The notes under the pieces are model-generated. The model had not been told where the DNA came from, searched no databases, and saw only the letters and a list, made by a program, of their open reading frames with translations. Of a stretch of DNA of 33,811 bases, positions 26,001 to 33,811 are shown one piece after another. This DNA is from an uncultured Novosphingobium sp. (GTDB lineage Bacteria > Pseudomonadota > Alphaproteobacteria > Sphingomonadales > Sphingomonadaceae). Both the position numbers and the translations under genes were made by a program. The stretch's first letter is position 1. Each line of letters opens with the position of its first letter. Where the stretch lies: NCBI GenBank assembly GCA_937996535.1, contig CALKVF010000098.1, positions 1-33,811 on the forward strand, given 5' to 3'.

Positions 26001-27226
26001 GCGCTACCCAGGGGATCATCGCCACGGGCAGCACCTCTGATGATACTACGCCGAGCTTCACCGTCAGCCTTGCCGGCACCGGTGCAGTCGCGGGTGAAAC
26101 CATCAACATCTCTGATGGTGCGAACGTCGTTGTTAACTATATTATTTCTTCGGCAGACATCACTGCCGGCAGCGCAACCGTGTCGGTATATTCGCCCCAG
26201 AGCATCGGCAGCCACTCTTACACGGCGTCTCTAACCCATTCGACCTCGAGCTATCTCAACAGCGCGACGTCGAGCGCCTATGCATTCTCGATTGGCGGTG
26301 CACCGACGATCACTTCTGCAGCACTGACCAATTGGAGCCAACCGTATATCGAGGGCACCTCGGTGGTGAACAACGGTCCGATCACGATAACCATCGGCGG
26401 GGCAACCTACACCACCACGACCGGTTATAACGGGAGCTGGACAGTATATACCTCAAACACGCCGAGCAGCGGCACCCTGGTGCTGGATGTCAACGGACCG
26501 AACACCGTGACGGTCACTGATGCCGGCGGCACGACAACCCAGACCCTGGTGATCGACACCACGGCACCGCTGGCGGCCAGCATCACCAGTCTTGCCGATA
26601 ACGCCGGCCAGATGACCGGTTCGGGGCTGGACTATCTGCTGACCGATGATCAGACGCTGACCGCCACGATCAATCTTACCGGGACGGGCGCGGTGGCCGG
26701 TGATACCGTGAGACTGCTTGTCGATTCCATGACGAGTTCGACCTACACCCTGACCCAGGCCGATATCACCGCCCATTCGGTGGTGATGACCACCGCCACG
26801 GTTAATGCGGGCCTGCATAGCATCGGTGTCAAGGTTATTGACGCTGCAGGCAACTTCGGCGCGCTGAGCAACAGCCCGGTGTTCGTCACCTCGTTGACGT
26901 CCACGACCGAAGTTCACATCGGCGGCGTCTACAATGGTGGCAGCAGCACGGTGATCGCCTCGGGCGGAACCGTTACCGACACGACGCCCGATATCATGGT
27001 GAGCCTGTCGGGCATGGCCTTCGGCGATGCCGTGCGGATCTTCGATGGCTCAACCCTGCTGACCACGTACTATGCCAGCTCTGCCGAAATAAGCGCTGGC
27101 TCGTTCACCTGGACGCCCACCACCGCACTGTCGTCGGGAACGCATAACATCTCGGTCGATTATGGGACCGCCAGCGACCCGAACTTCCATTCGGTGCATT
27201 CGCCGAACTACACCATCATCATCTAA
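20009..27226 (+). CDS. Giant BapA-like Ig-repeat adhesin, probable type I secretion substrate
   Basis: The 2405-aa protein has no N-terminal signal peptide, as expected for type I export. Residues 1-60 form a small beta-rich BapA-prefix-like domain (MIRFTDAAGNVSEVKLKPGQ). A Gly/Ala-rich stretch of about 70 residues follows (GLGLGTVALGAAGIGAAVAG), resembling a retention segment held in the outer-membrane channel. The rest is Ig-like repeats of two kinds. By my count there are six of type A (VGGATYTVTADSQGAW, SGTLALDT) and 14 of type B (ITDNVGSSTGAL, TTDDxDLxV, GTGAVAGDxVKLY, DAAGN), plus a divergent last domain. The protein ends abruptly in NYTIII. I noticed no cysteine and no RTX GGxGxD repeats. 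A role in cell-surface adhesion or biofilm matrix is inferred from family and neighbours. Confidence 0.85.
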   Translation: MARMIRFTDAAGNVSEVKLKPGQLTIPAHAGAKMELVDQATGKVIQGARFKIKGRHVHIDQPDHGQQTVDAQYAAADDQAAGAAAGAGGSTGGAGAGSAAGAAAGAASGAAAGGLGLGTVALGAAGIGAAVAGVSAATGSSNPAAAAPAAPTITSTSLVRATTPTLAGTAAAGATVTVTVGGATYKVIATNQGAWTLNLATAAPVSGTLALNANGANTVTAVAALDNGPASSPASQTLTIDTTAPGAPTITVITDNVGSTTGPVAAGATTDDNNLGVTVGLTGTGAVAGDVVKLYRGSTQIGTATLTSADVTAGAVTIQTGTLADGSYSFNATITDAAGNVGSASAARAVTVDTAVSSSSSLITAHAATNSVTPTLLGNASAGQSVTVSVGGATYTVTADSQGVWSVNLATATPTSGTLTLDTTGTANTVSVTAGGVTATQSLVVDTVAPVAPAITGITDNVGGSTGTVTAGATTDDSDLSVAVSLTGTGAVVGDVVRLYQGTTQVGSATLTNANITAGTVSVQTGSLAGGSYNLTAAVTDAAGNTSATSVAQAVTISPPAGTPVMSSSTAVNSATPTLSGTATAGQSVTVTVGGATYTVTADSQGAWTLNLASATPTSGTLALDTTGAANPVTVTAGGITATQSLVVDTVAPTAPVIGAITDGSSTVTAGGTTSSSSVSVAVSLAGTGALIGDTVRLYQGGTQIGSATLTSANLTAGTVSISTGSLLNGSYSLSASVVDAAGNTSVTSTPQSVTVSAPTSGGSAPTAPSIGSITDNVGSSTGALTAGATTDDNDLAVAVTLTGTGAAAGDTVKLYDGSTLLGTVTLSSADITAHSVTVQTGALADGSHSLNATVTNGTGISAASVAQALTVNTAQNNSTPPSNATAPSISYAYDNVGASQGQVNGGGTTDDTDLGVIVGILNTGAVTGDVIKLYDGSTLLGTATVNPNDNFYTIQTGTLTAGAHSFTATITDSASHASTASSALALTVAPAQQGGGSAPTAPSIASVTDNVGSATGTLVSGAITDDPDLAVSVSLASTSAAAGDVITLYDGSTLLGTATLSAGDITANAVTIQTGMLATGNHSLNAKLTVGGVSSAASTSHAVLVAAPTAYSVGVRTSNSAPVIGGTAAAGTTLTIGAGGATYTTTADSNGGWSVNLRTATPTLGTLALNTNGANNVQVWDGTAATRQIVTIDSVAPSMPTVQLIDNVGSSTGVLSMGAMTDDSDLQIKVSLNSTGAAVGDVVRVSGNYGQGATASTFVQTATITQADLTAGFVSFQTGTISGFVSASASIVDAAGNAGGTSFTSANISAGTPAPSIQTVTANTGAQQGSITSNGSTSDNDLTVRVSLNGTGAVAGESIRLIGMGPLGTAAVLTATDITNGYVDVQTGPLGKGYNNLSAILVHADNTTSATSGTFMVNITSNVTQTVSSLVITDDVGAVTGTVTSNTTTDDNNLTVRANFTGTLVVGDSVRLFDVYSGAYLATQTVTSTDVTNGYVVMQTGTLTGAPRMVSAVYVNAAGEYGALAGNANFTVDATAPTAPTIAAVIDDTGSIAGGAIVAAGGSAADNDLTVRVSLANTGALAGNIVALADNGTATGTWARLTNADIANGYVGLQTGILSTGSHSLTANITDSVGNVGAASAAQTVTITTPGAVSTRVGSLSNSATPVLSGAGLANATITVAIGGATYTTIADGVGAWTVNLAAATPTSGTLVLNTNGTNLFTVSDGTTTSVQTLLLDTTGYNAVSITSVTDNVGASQGALAANATTDDNDLAVRISIVGTGASAGDVLRHGVSAGSPAWNYVTLTSTDIANGYVDVQTGTLTDGSKSYSAAVLDAAGNASVSTPTSSRSFTVNTATPAPAITSITDNVGSSTGALSSGATTDDTDLTVRVSLTGTGAVAGESVRLYNTYGSLSSNPATLSTTVLTSTDIQAGYIDVQTGTLTGGSSGTYYTVSARVVHSNSTTSNAGYFGNGSTGSPVRVYTPSPAPTITSASDNYGATQGIIATGSTSDDTTPSFTVSLAGTGAVAGETINISDGANVVVNYIISSADITAGSATVSVYSPQSIGSHSYTASLTHSTSSYLNSATSSAYAFSIGGAPTITSAALTNWSQPYIEGTSVVNNGPITITIGGATYTTTTGYNGSWTVYTSNTPSSGTLVLDVNGPNTVTVTDAGGTTTQTLVIDTTAPLAASITSLADNAGQMTGSGLDYLLTDDQTLTATINLTGTGAVAGDTVRLLVDSMTSSTYTLTQADITAHSVVMTTATVNAGLHSIGVKVIDAAGNFGALSNSPVFVTSLTSTTEVHIGGVYNGGSSTVIASGGTVTDTTPDIMVSLSGMAFGDAVRIFDGSTLLTTYYASSAEISAGSFTWTPTTALSSGTHNISVDYGTASDPNFHSVHSPNYTIII
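20700..26900 (+). repeat. Alternating Ig-like repeat array (types A and B) inside the adhesin
   Basis: Type B units start with Asp-Asn-Val-Gly or variants at about 20771, 21386, 22334, 22691, 23035, 23625, 25261 and 25608. Weaker copies lie around 22000, 23970, 24310, 24650, 25995 and 26600. Type A units (Gly-Gly-Ala-Thr-Tyr) interrupt the series near 20550, 21180, 21790, 23430, 25060 and 26400. Units are about 90-120 residues each. The first third alternates A-B regularly; the middle is pure B. Confidence 0.8.
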
Positions 27227-27247
27227 TCCATCGGATGCAAATGGGGG

Positions 27248-27281
27248 ACGGCCGCCGAGCTTCATGCTCGGCGGCCGTTTT
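27248..27281 (+). terminator. Rho-independent terminator of the adhesin gene
   Basis: A perfect 13-bp stem (ACGGCCGCCGAGC / GCTCGGCGGCCGT, loop TTCAT) is followed by TTTA, 22 bases after the adhesin stop codon. The stem is very stable and isolates the adhesin from ahpC. Confidence 0.92.
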
Positions 27282-27328
27282 ACTTTGAATAAACGGCGGG
27301 CAAGCGCACAGGAAAATGCGCGAATTTC

Positions 27329-27350
27329 CGATTAGCCCCCTCAATAATCG
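27329..27350. promoter_or_regulatory. Inverted repeat upstream of ahpC
   Basis: CGATTA and TAATCG (27329-27334 and 27345-27350, spacer 10) form a perfect dyad about 124 bases before the ahpC start, in an AT-richer segment. LysR-type regulators such as OxyR bind dyads of this general size, but the classical OxyR consensus is not recognisable, so the link is only suggestive. Confidence 0.3.
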
Positions 27351-27473
27351 GTTTTATCGATCACAGTTTCAGCAATTGCGCATTGGCGCTGCGCCGCAAA
27401 GCAGGCCATTAGGCGTCTCGAAGCTGCTGCCTGCCAGCAGCATTCGCCTGATTTTCAAGAAGGAATCGAACTC

Positions 27474-28037
27474 ATGGGTATCATCGGAAGCAAGCTTCAG
27501 CCGTTCACTGCGCAGTCCTACTATCAGGGCAAGTTCGTCGAAGTGTCGGATGCCGACACCGCCGGCAAGTGGTCGGTGTTCTTCTTCTACCCGGCCGACT
27601 TCACCTTCGTCTGCCCGACCGAACTCGAAGACCTCGCCAACCAGTATGCCACGCTGCAGGGCCTGGGCGTCGAAGTCTACGCCGTGTCGACCGACACCCA
27701 CTTCAGCCACAAGGCCTGGCACGACAGCTCGCCGGCCATCGGCAAGATCAACTACCACATGCTGGGCGACCAGAACCACACCATCTCGAACAACTTCGGC
27801 GTGCTGCGCGAAGGCCAGGGCCTGGCTGACCGCGCGACCTTCGTGGTCGATCCCGATGGCGTGATCCAGATCATGGAAATCACCTGCGAAGGCGTCGGCC
27901 GCAATGCCGAGGAACTGGTCCGCAAGGTCAAGGCTGCGGTCTATGTCCGCAACAACCCCGGCCAGGTCTGCCCGGCCAAGTGGGAAGAAGGCGCCAAGAC
28001 CCTGGCCCCGTCGATCGACCTCGTCGGCAAGATCTGA
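27474..28037 (+). CDS. ahpC: Alkyl hydroperoxide reductase subunit C (2-Cys peroxiredoxin)
   Basis: AhpC reduces hydrogen peroxide and organic hydroperoxides in the cytoplasm. The 187-aa protein matches the bacterial AhpC length. The peroxidatic Cys47 lies in FYPADFTFVCPTE and the resolving Cys166 in VCPAKWEEGAKTL. The conserved DTHFSHKAWH and GVLREGQGLADRATFVVDP are present. The ATG at 27474 follows AAGGAA at a good distance. It lies upstream of ahpF on the same strand with a 160-bp gap that contains two strong hairpins. Confidence 0.98.
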   Translation: MGIIGSKLQPFTAQSYYQGKFVEVSDADTAGKWSVFFFYPADFTFVCPTELEDLANQYATLQGLGVEVYAVSTDTHFSHKAWHDSSPAIGKINYHMLGDQNHTISNNFGVLREGQGLADRATFVVDPDGVIQIMEITCEGVGRNAEELVRKVKAAVYVRNNPGQVCPAKWEEGAKTLAPSIDLVGKI

Positions 28038-28045
28038 TCCTGATT

Positions 28046-28104
28046 GGAAGCCGCAAGGCTTCCGATGTGAGGTGGCCGGGCACTGCGACCCGTCCGGCCA
28101 CCTC
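28046..28104 (+). terminator. Tandem hairpins between ahpC and ahpF
   Basis: GGAAGCC-GCAA-GGCTTCC (28046-28063) is a 7-bp hairpin with a tetraloop. GAGGTGGCCGG and CCGGCCACCTC (28069-28079 and 28094-28104) form a perfect 11-bp stem. No long T run follows directly. The structures are likely to stabilise the ahpC mRNA end or partly terminate, lowering ahpF relative to ahpC. Confidence 0.6.
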
Positions 28105-28197
28105 GCCCCCCCTGTTTTCCAAAAATCGGTATAGTTTCGCTTAACCCGGGATACGGCCCGCGGTGAGTGATGTTTTGCGCCTGCCAAGGAACCCGCC

Positions 28198-29751
28198 ATG
28201 CTTGATGCCGCGACCACCAGCCAGCTGAAGACCTATCTCGGCAATCTGCGCCGTCCAATCGAGCTGGTTGCCAGCCTGGATGACAGCGCCAGCTCGGCCG
28301 AAATGCGCGAACTGGTCAGCGCGATTGCCGCGCAGTCGGACCTCGTCACCGCGCGGTTTGACGGCGATGACGCGCGCCGTCCCTCCTTTGCGATCCGCGG
28401 CGACGAAGGGCGCGCAGAGGCGGTGTTCGCCGGTCTGCCGATGGGGCATGAATTCACCTCACTGATCCTCGCGCTGCTGCATGTTGGCGGCCACCCGCCC
28501 AAGGAAGAGGCCGACCTGCTCGATGCGGTCCGTGCGCTGGACGGCGAACTGCGCTTCGAGACGTTCTTCTCGCTCTCGTGCCAGAACTGCCCGGATGTGG
28601 TGCAGGCGCTCAACATCATGGCCGCGCTCAACCCCAAGGTCAGCCACGTCGCGATCGACGGCGCGCTGTTTCAGGACGAGGTCGAGCGGCGCCAGGTGAT
28701 GGCCGTGCCGATGGTGTTCCTCAACGGCGAGCCGTTTGGCCAGGGCCGGATGGACCTTGCCCAGATCATGGCCAAGCTCGACACGGGCGCCACGGCGCGC
28801 GCGGCGGAAAAGATCGCGGCGATGGAGCCCTTTGACGTGCTGGTCGTCGGCGGCGGCCCGGCTGGAGCCGCGGCAGCGATCTATGCCGCGCGCAAGGGCA
28901 TCCGCACCGGCGTTGCCGCCGAGCGGTTCGGCGGGCAGGTGCTCGACACGATGGGGATCGAGAACTTCATCTCGGTGCCGCACACCGAAGGGCCCAAGCT
29001 CGCCGCCCAGCTTGAACAGCACGTCAAGGACTACGAAGTCGAGGTGATGAACCTCCAGACCGCGACCGCGCTGGTTCCGGCCAGCGCGCCCGGCGGCCTG
29101 CACGAAATCAAACTGGCGAGCGGCGCCAGCCTCAAGGCCAAGGCCGTGATCCTTTCCACCGGCGCGCGCTGGCGGCAGATGGGCGTGCCCGGCGAGGACG
29201 AATACCGCAACAAGGGCGTCGCCTATTGCCCGCATTGCGATGGCCCGCTGTTCAAGGGCAAGCGCACGGCGGTGATCGGCGGCGGCAATTCCGGCGTTGA
29301 GGCCGCGATCGACCTTGCGGGCATCGTCGCCCACGTCACCCTGATCGAATTCGACAGCCAGCTGCGCGCTGACGCCGTGCTGCAGGACAAGCTGCGCAGC
29401 CTGCCCAACGTCACCATCATCACCTCGGCGCTGACCACCGAAGTGCTGGGCGACGGTGCCAAGGTCACCGGGCTGCGCTACAAGGACCGCGCCAGCGAGG
29501 CCGAGCACATGGTCGAACTCGAAGGCATCTTCGTCCAGATCGGGCTGGTGCCAAACACCGAGTGGCTGAAGGGCGCGCTTGACCTGTCCCCGCGCGGCGA
29601 GATCGAGATCAACGCCAGCGGCGCGACCAGCGTGCCGGGGGTCTTCGCGGCGGGCGATGCCACCACTGTGCCCTTCAAGCAGATCGTGATCGCAATAGGC
29701 GAAGGCGCCAAGGCTTCGCTCGCGGCCTTCGATTATCTGATCCGCAACTAG
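28198..29751 (+). CDS. ahpF: Alkyl hydroperoxide reductase subunit F
   Basis: AhpF is the FAD-containing NAD(P)H-dependent disulfide reductase that regenerates AhpC. The 517-aa product has the complete architecture. The N-terminal tandem thioredoxin-fold domain carries the CQNC redox pair (Cys128/Cys131). The FAD-binding motif is DVLVVGGGPAGAAAAIYAAR. The thioredoxin-reductase-like pair is CPHC (Cys344/Cys347), followed by the NAD(P)H-binding GGGNSGVEAAIDLA. The C-terminal FAD motif is GVFAAGDATTVPFKQIVIA. The cysteine spacing matches the E. coli enzyme almost residue for residue. It probably shares the ahpC promoter. Confidence 0.98.
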   Translation: MLDAATTSQLKTYLGNLRRPIELVASLDDSASSAEMRELVSAIAAQSDLVTARFDGDDARRPSFAIRGDEGRAEAVFAGLPMGHEFTSLILALLHVGGHPPKEEADLLDAVRALDGELRFETFFSLSCQNCPDVVQALNIMAALNPKVSHVAIDGALFQDEVERRQVMAVPMVFLNGEPFGQGRMDLAQIMAKLDTGATARAAEKIAAMEPFDVLVVGGGPAGAAAAIYAARKGIRTGVAAERFGGQVLDTMGIENFISVPHTEGPKLAAQLEQHVKDYEVEVMNLQTATALVPASAPGGLHEIKLASGASLKAKAVILSTGARWRQMGVPGEDEYRNKGVAYCPHCDGPLFKGKRTAVIGGGNSGVEAAIDLAGIVAHVTLIEFDSQLRADAVLQDKLRSLPNVTIITSALTTEVLGDGAKVTGLRYKDRASEAEHMVELEGIFVQIGLVPNTEWLKGALDLSPRGEIEINASGATSVPGVFAAGDATTVPFKQIVIAIGEGAKASLAAFDYLIRN

Positions 29752-29830
29752 GCAACAGCCTGAAATTGCACGCATCGGCCGGGGATAGCCCATCTCCGGC
29801 CCTTGCTCTGCGCGGGGCAAGCGTGGCGCG

Positions 29831-30865
29831 ATGCTGGAACGCCTTCCCCGTCCGCTGGCCCTGGCCCTTGCCGCGCTGCTGGCGGCGGCCTGCGCCTGGT
29901 GCCTGACGCTGCCTGCAAGCCCGCCTGCGCAGACGCCCGGCAATCCCTATACCGACCTCATGCTCTACCGCGACATCGCCGAGGCGGTGCGCGGGGGCAC
30001 GCCCTATCATCAGGCGGCGGCCGAGTTGCAGCGCGCCCACGGCTATCCCACCCGCCCGTTCATCACCATGCGCGAGCCGACGCTCTACATCATCGCCGCG
30101 CGACTGGGCTGGGACACCCTGCGCTACGCCGCGCTGGCGCTGGTGCTGGCCAATATCGCGGCGTGGACGACGGCCCTGCCCCGCACCCTGTCACCCCTTG
30201 AACGTGTGGGCGCGGCGGCGGGCATCGCGCTTGGCAGCGCGGCGATTGTTTCCACGCCGCTACTCGCGGCAACCGAGCTATGGTGCGGGCTGCTGCTCGC
30301 GCTGGCGCTGGCGCTCCGGTTGGGCTGGCGCGAGCGCTGGTGGCTGGCGCTGGCCACTGTCGCCGCCGCGCTGGCGCTGCGCGAACTGGCGCTACCTTTT
30401 GCCCTGCTCGCCGCCGCATGGGCTGCATGGGAGCGGCGCTGGCCCGAGTTAGCGGGGTGGTGCGGCCTGATCGCACTGTTCGCGATTGGCATGGGGTTTC
30501 ACGCCGCCGCCGAACTCGCGCAGGTCCAGCCGGGCGATCTGGTATCGCCGGGCTGGAGCGGCGGTCAGGGGCTGCGCGGCGTGCTGCTGGCGATCACCTA
30601 TAGCTCGGTGTGGCAACAGGTCTGGCCGCCGCTCGCGCTGCTGCTGGCGCTGCTTCCCGCGCTTGGCTGGGCCGCGCTGGCCGGGCGCGGCGCGGCCTTC
30701 GCCCAGATGCTGCTGGGCGGCTACGCGGTGATGCTCGCGCTGTTCGCGCGGGCGGACAATTTCTACTGGGGATTCCTGATCCTGCCGACGTGGTTTGCCG
30801 GTTATGCCCTGATCCCGCGCGCGCTGGCTCAGCTGGGGCGGGCGATCAGTTCGCCCCCCCGCTGA
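29831..30865 (+). CDS. Polytopic membrane protein of unknown function
   Basis: I do not recognise the family with certainty. The 344-aa product is very rich in Leu, Ala and Trp. It has a first membrane helix (LALALAALLAAACAWCLTLP) and then an extracytoplasmic loop containing NPYTDLMLYRDIAEAVRGGT and PTRPFITMREPTLYI. About seven to eight further hydrophobic helices follow. An acidic residue in the first loop (YTDLMLYRDI) and the many helices recall GT-C-fold glycosyltransferases that use polyprenyl-linked sugars, but the resemblance is loose. The 3' end overlaps the end of the M28 peptidase gene by 20 bp on the opposite strand. It lies 79 bp after ahpF. Confidence 0.7.
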   Translation: MLERLPRPLALALAALLAAACAWCLTLPASPPAQTPGNPYTDLMLYRDIAEAVRGGTPYHQAAAELQRAHGYPTRPFITMREPTLYIIAARLGWDTLRYAALALVLANIAAWTTALPRTLSPLERVGAAAGIALGSAAIVSTPLLAATELWCGLLLALALALRLGWRERWWLALATVAAALALRELALPFALLAAAWAAWERRWPELAGWCGLIALFAIGMGFHAAAELAQVQPGDLVSPGWSGGQGLRGVLLAITYSSVWQQVWPPLALLLALLPALGWAALAGRGAAFAQMLLGGYAVMLALFARADNFYWGFLILPTWFAGYALIPRALAQLGRAISSPPR

Positions 30866-32207
30866 TTGCGCCCGGTTCGTTCGCTACCACCTGCAGCACC
30901 GCGGTCCAAGCCGCGACATTCTGCTCGATATCCGCCGGATCGACCTTGTCGAGCGTATCGTCGGGCGTGTGGTGAAGATCGAAATAGCGCGTGCCATCCT
31001 GATCGAGATCGACCACCGCCAGCTTCTGCGCGGCGATCACCGGCTCAACATCGGTTCCGCCGCCGGCTGCATCGCGCCCGGCAACGATCCCCATTGGGGC
31101 GAGCGCGGCCTTGACCCGCTCACCCAGCGCCTTGTTGGCATCGGCAAAGTTGACCTTGACCCGCCAGACCCGGCCCGCGCCGAAATCGCTTTCCATCGCC
31201 AGGGCATGGGGCTCGGCCGCGTGGGCCTTGGCATAGGCATCGCCGCCATAGCCGCCCAGTTCCTCGCTCCCCGCCCACAGCACGCGGATCGTGCGCAGCG
31301 TGCGGCCTTCGGCCTGCGCGCGCAGCGCCGCGCCGGTCACGATCGCGCAACCGGCGGCATCGTCGATCGCGCCAGTGCCAAGATCCCAGCTGTCGAGATG
31401 GCAGCCCAGCAGCACCGGCGGCAGCGCCGGATCGCGGCCCGGCAGTTCGGCCACGACATTGCCCGAGGGCAGGTTCGCCTGAGGATGGCTGTCGATCGAC
31501 AGCGCCAGCGTCATCGGCTTGCCGCCAGCGGCGATGCGGGCGATGAGATCGGCATCGGGGGCGGACACGGCGGCAGCCGGGATCTGGCGCGCGCCCTCGC
31601 CCCAACTGGTCACCCCAGTGTGCGGATCGCGGTTGTGATCGGTCCCGATCGAGCGGATCACGATTGCCGCCGCGCCCTTGGCCGAAGCGATCGTTGGCCC
31701 CTGGCGCCGGACCTGGCCATAGGGGCCATAGCCCGAACCATCCTGATTGGCGCGCATCGCATGGTCGACAAAGGCGATCTTGCCCTTGAGCGAGCCTTCG
31801 GGCGCGGCCTTCAGCGCATCCAGCGTGGCGAAATAAACCACCGGCGCGGTGAGCCCGCCCTTGGGGGTCGGCGCGCTATAGCCCAGCGCGGTCATGTGAA
31901 GCTGGTGCGGGTAAGGCGCCGTCAGGCTGGCGCTTTCCGCACCGCGCACGAAACCGAGGATCGAAAAGGGTTCGACCCGCACATTGCTGAAGCCAAGGGC
32001 AGCAAGCCGCGCCGCACCCCATTCGCGCGCCGCCGCTTCGCGCGGGGAACCAGCCAGGCGCTGGCCGATTTCGGTGGTGAGATCGGCAAGGATGGTCCAG
32101 GCGGTGTTGTCCGCACCGGCCTGCGGCGGGGCGGCATGGGCGGCAGCCGGCAGGGCGATGGACAGGACAGAGGCGGAAAGCGCAGCGGCGCGGATCGTGT
32201 TTCGCAT
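30846..32207 (-). CDS. Secreted M28-family zinc metallopeptidase
   Basis: M28 peptidases are co-catalytic zinc aminopeptidases or carboxypeptidases. The 453-aa product starts with a clear signal peptide (MRNTIRAAALSASVLSIALP, cleavage after AAAHA), so it acts in the periplasm or outside. A PA-domain-like insert lies in the middle (AAIVIRSIGTDHNRDPHTGV). The metal-binding core GCHLDSWDLGTGAIDDAAG contains His270 and the bridging Asp. The catalytic-Glu motif WAGSEELGGYG, then ALAMESDFGAG, and a final metal His in DLHHTPDDTLDKVDP complete the set. The ATG at 32207 is chosen because it begins the signal peptide; an upstream in-frame ATG at 32273 would bury it. It converges with the polytopic membrane protein gene. 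Confidence 0.92.
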   Translation of the reverse strand: MRNTIRAAALSASVLSIALPAAAHAAPPQAGADNTAWTILADLTTEIGQRLAGSPREAAAREWGAARLAALGFSNVRVEPFSILGFVRGAESASLTAPYPHQLHMTALGYSAPTPKGGLTAPVVYFATLDALKAAPEGSLKGKIAFVDHAMRANQDGSGYGPYGQVRRQGPTIASAKGAAAIVIRSIGTDHNRDPHTGVTSWGEGARQIPAAAVSAPDADLIARIAAGGKPMTLALSIDSHPQANLPSGNVVAELPGRDPALPPVLLGCHLDSWDLGTGAIDDAAGCAIVTGAALRAQAEGRTLRTIRVLWAGSEELGGYGGDAYAKAHAAEPHALAMESDFGAGRVWRVKVNFADANKALGERVKAALAPMGIVAGRDAAGGGTDVEPVIAAQKLAVVDLDQDGTRYFDLHHTPDDTLDKVDPADIEQNVAAWTAVLQVVANEPGAISGGAN

Positions 32208-32365
32208 AGAGGGTGGGGTAACCTGCCGCTCCGCGCCTGCCAAGCCTAACTGGTCACATCCATCCGGACACATTCATCTGCCCAACCCGCGCTTGCCCCG
32301 CCCGCCCCCGACCTGTAGAGGGCGCGGGAAATCTCCATTTTTGCCAATTCCCAAGAGGACCATCC

Positions 32366-33811
<1,446 letters not shown>

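Noticed and set aside
14359..27281. A mobile island bounded by tRNA-Pro and a repeated tRNA end
   Set aside because: No duplicate of the tRNA 3' end, integrase or transposase was found near 27281, so it was not annotated as a mobile element.
27282..27473. OxyR consensus site before ahpC
   Set aside because: The ATAG-N7-CTAT type pattern could not be matched. Only an unrelated CGATTA/TAATCG dyad is present, listed with low confidence.

Overview
The window is high-GC alphaproteobacterial DNA. Protein families and gene pairings (aroQ-accB-accC, yajC-secD, a GTA-type 3TM holin, a WalW-like deacetylase) point to the order Sphingomonadales, with a Novosphingobium- or Sphingobium-like genome as the best guess. 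This assignment rests on recognition of families, not on a database search.

Layout. Positions 1-1805 (minus strand) hold the Sec-translocon accessory genes yajC and secD, with secD cut by the window edge. A tRNA-Pro(GGG) at 2089-2165 is followed by a secreted protein of 1076 aa (2469-5699): signal peptide, unknown N-terminal domain, five cadherin-like repeats and a C-terminal outer-membrane beta-barrel-like region, ending in a strong terminator. Positions 5776-14138 are mostly housekeeping: a crotonase (minus), a GTA-type holin, a small lipoprotein, aroQ, accB, accC, then an Lrp/AsnC regulator with a translationally coupled alpha/beta hydrolase (minus), a histidine-kinase-like protein with a degraded ATP-binding domain, and a polysaccharide-deacetylase-like protein. 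Two tRNAs (Ile2/Met CAU and Pro UGG) follow at 14181-14357.

The most interesting block is 14359-27281, a complete type I secretion locus. It has a TolC-like outer membrane protein, an ABC exporter with a non-catalytic C39-like N-terminus and an HlyD-type adaptor, all overlapping by ATGA. A divergent TetR-family gene that appears frameshifted comes next, then a 2405-aa BapA-like repeat adhesin that is the obvious cargo. The same 17-bp dyad (CTRGA-N7-TCTAG, spacer starting CTWT) sits upstream of the TolC gene, in the tetR/adhesin intergenic region and upstream of the cadherin-repeat barrel protein 17 kb away. This suggests one regulator coordinating two separate cell-surface loci.

Positions 27282-33811 return to housekeeping: ahpC and ahpF (peroxide detoxification, separated by two strong hairpins), an unassigned polytopic membrane protein, an M28 metallopeptidase (minus, 3' ends overlapping by 20 bp) and the translation factor ettA, cut by the right edge.
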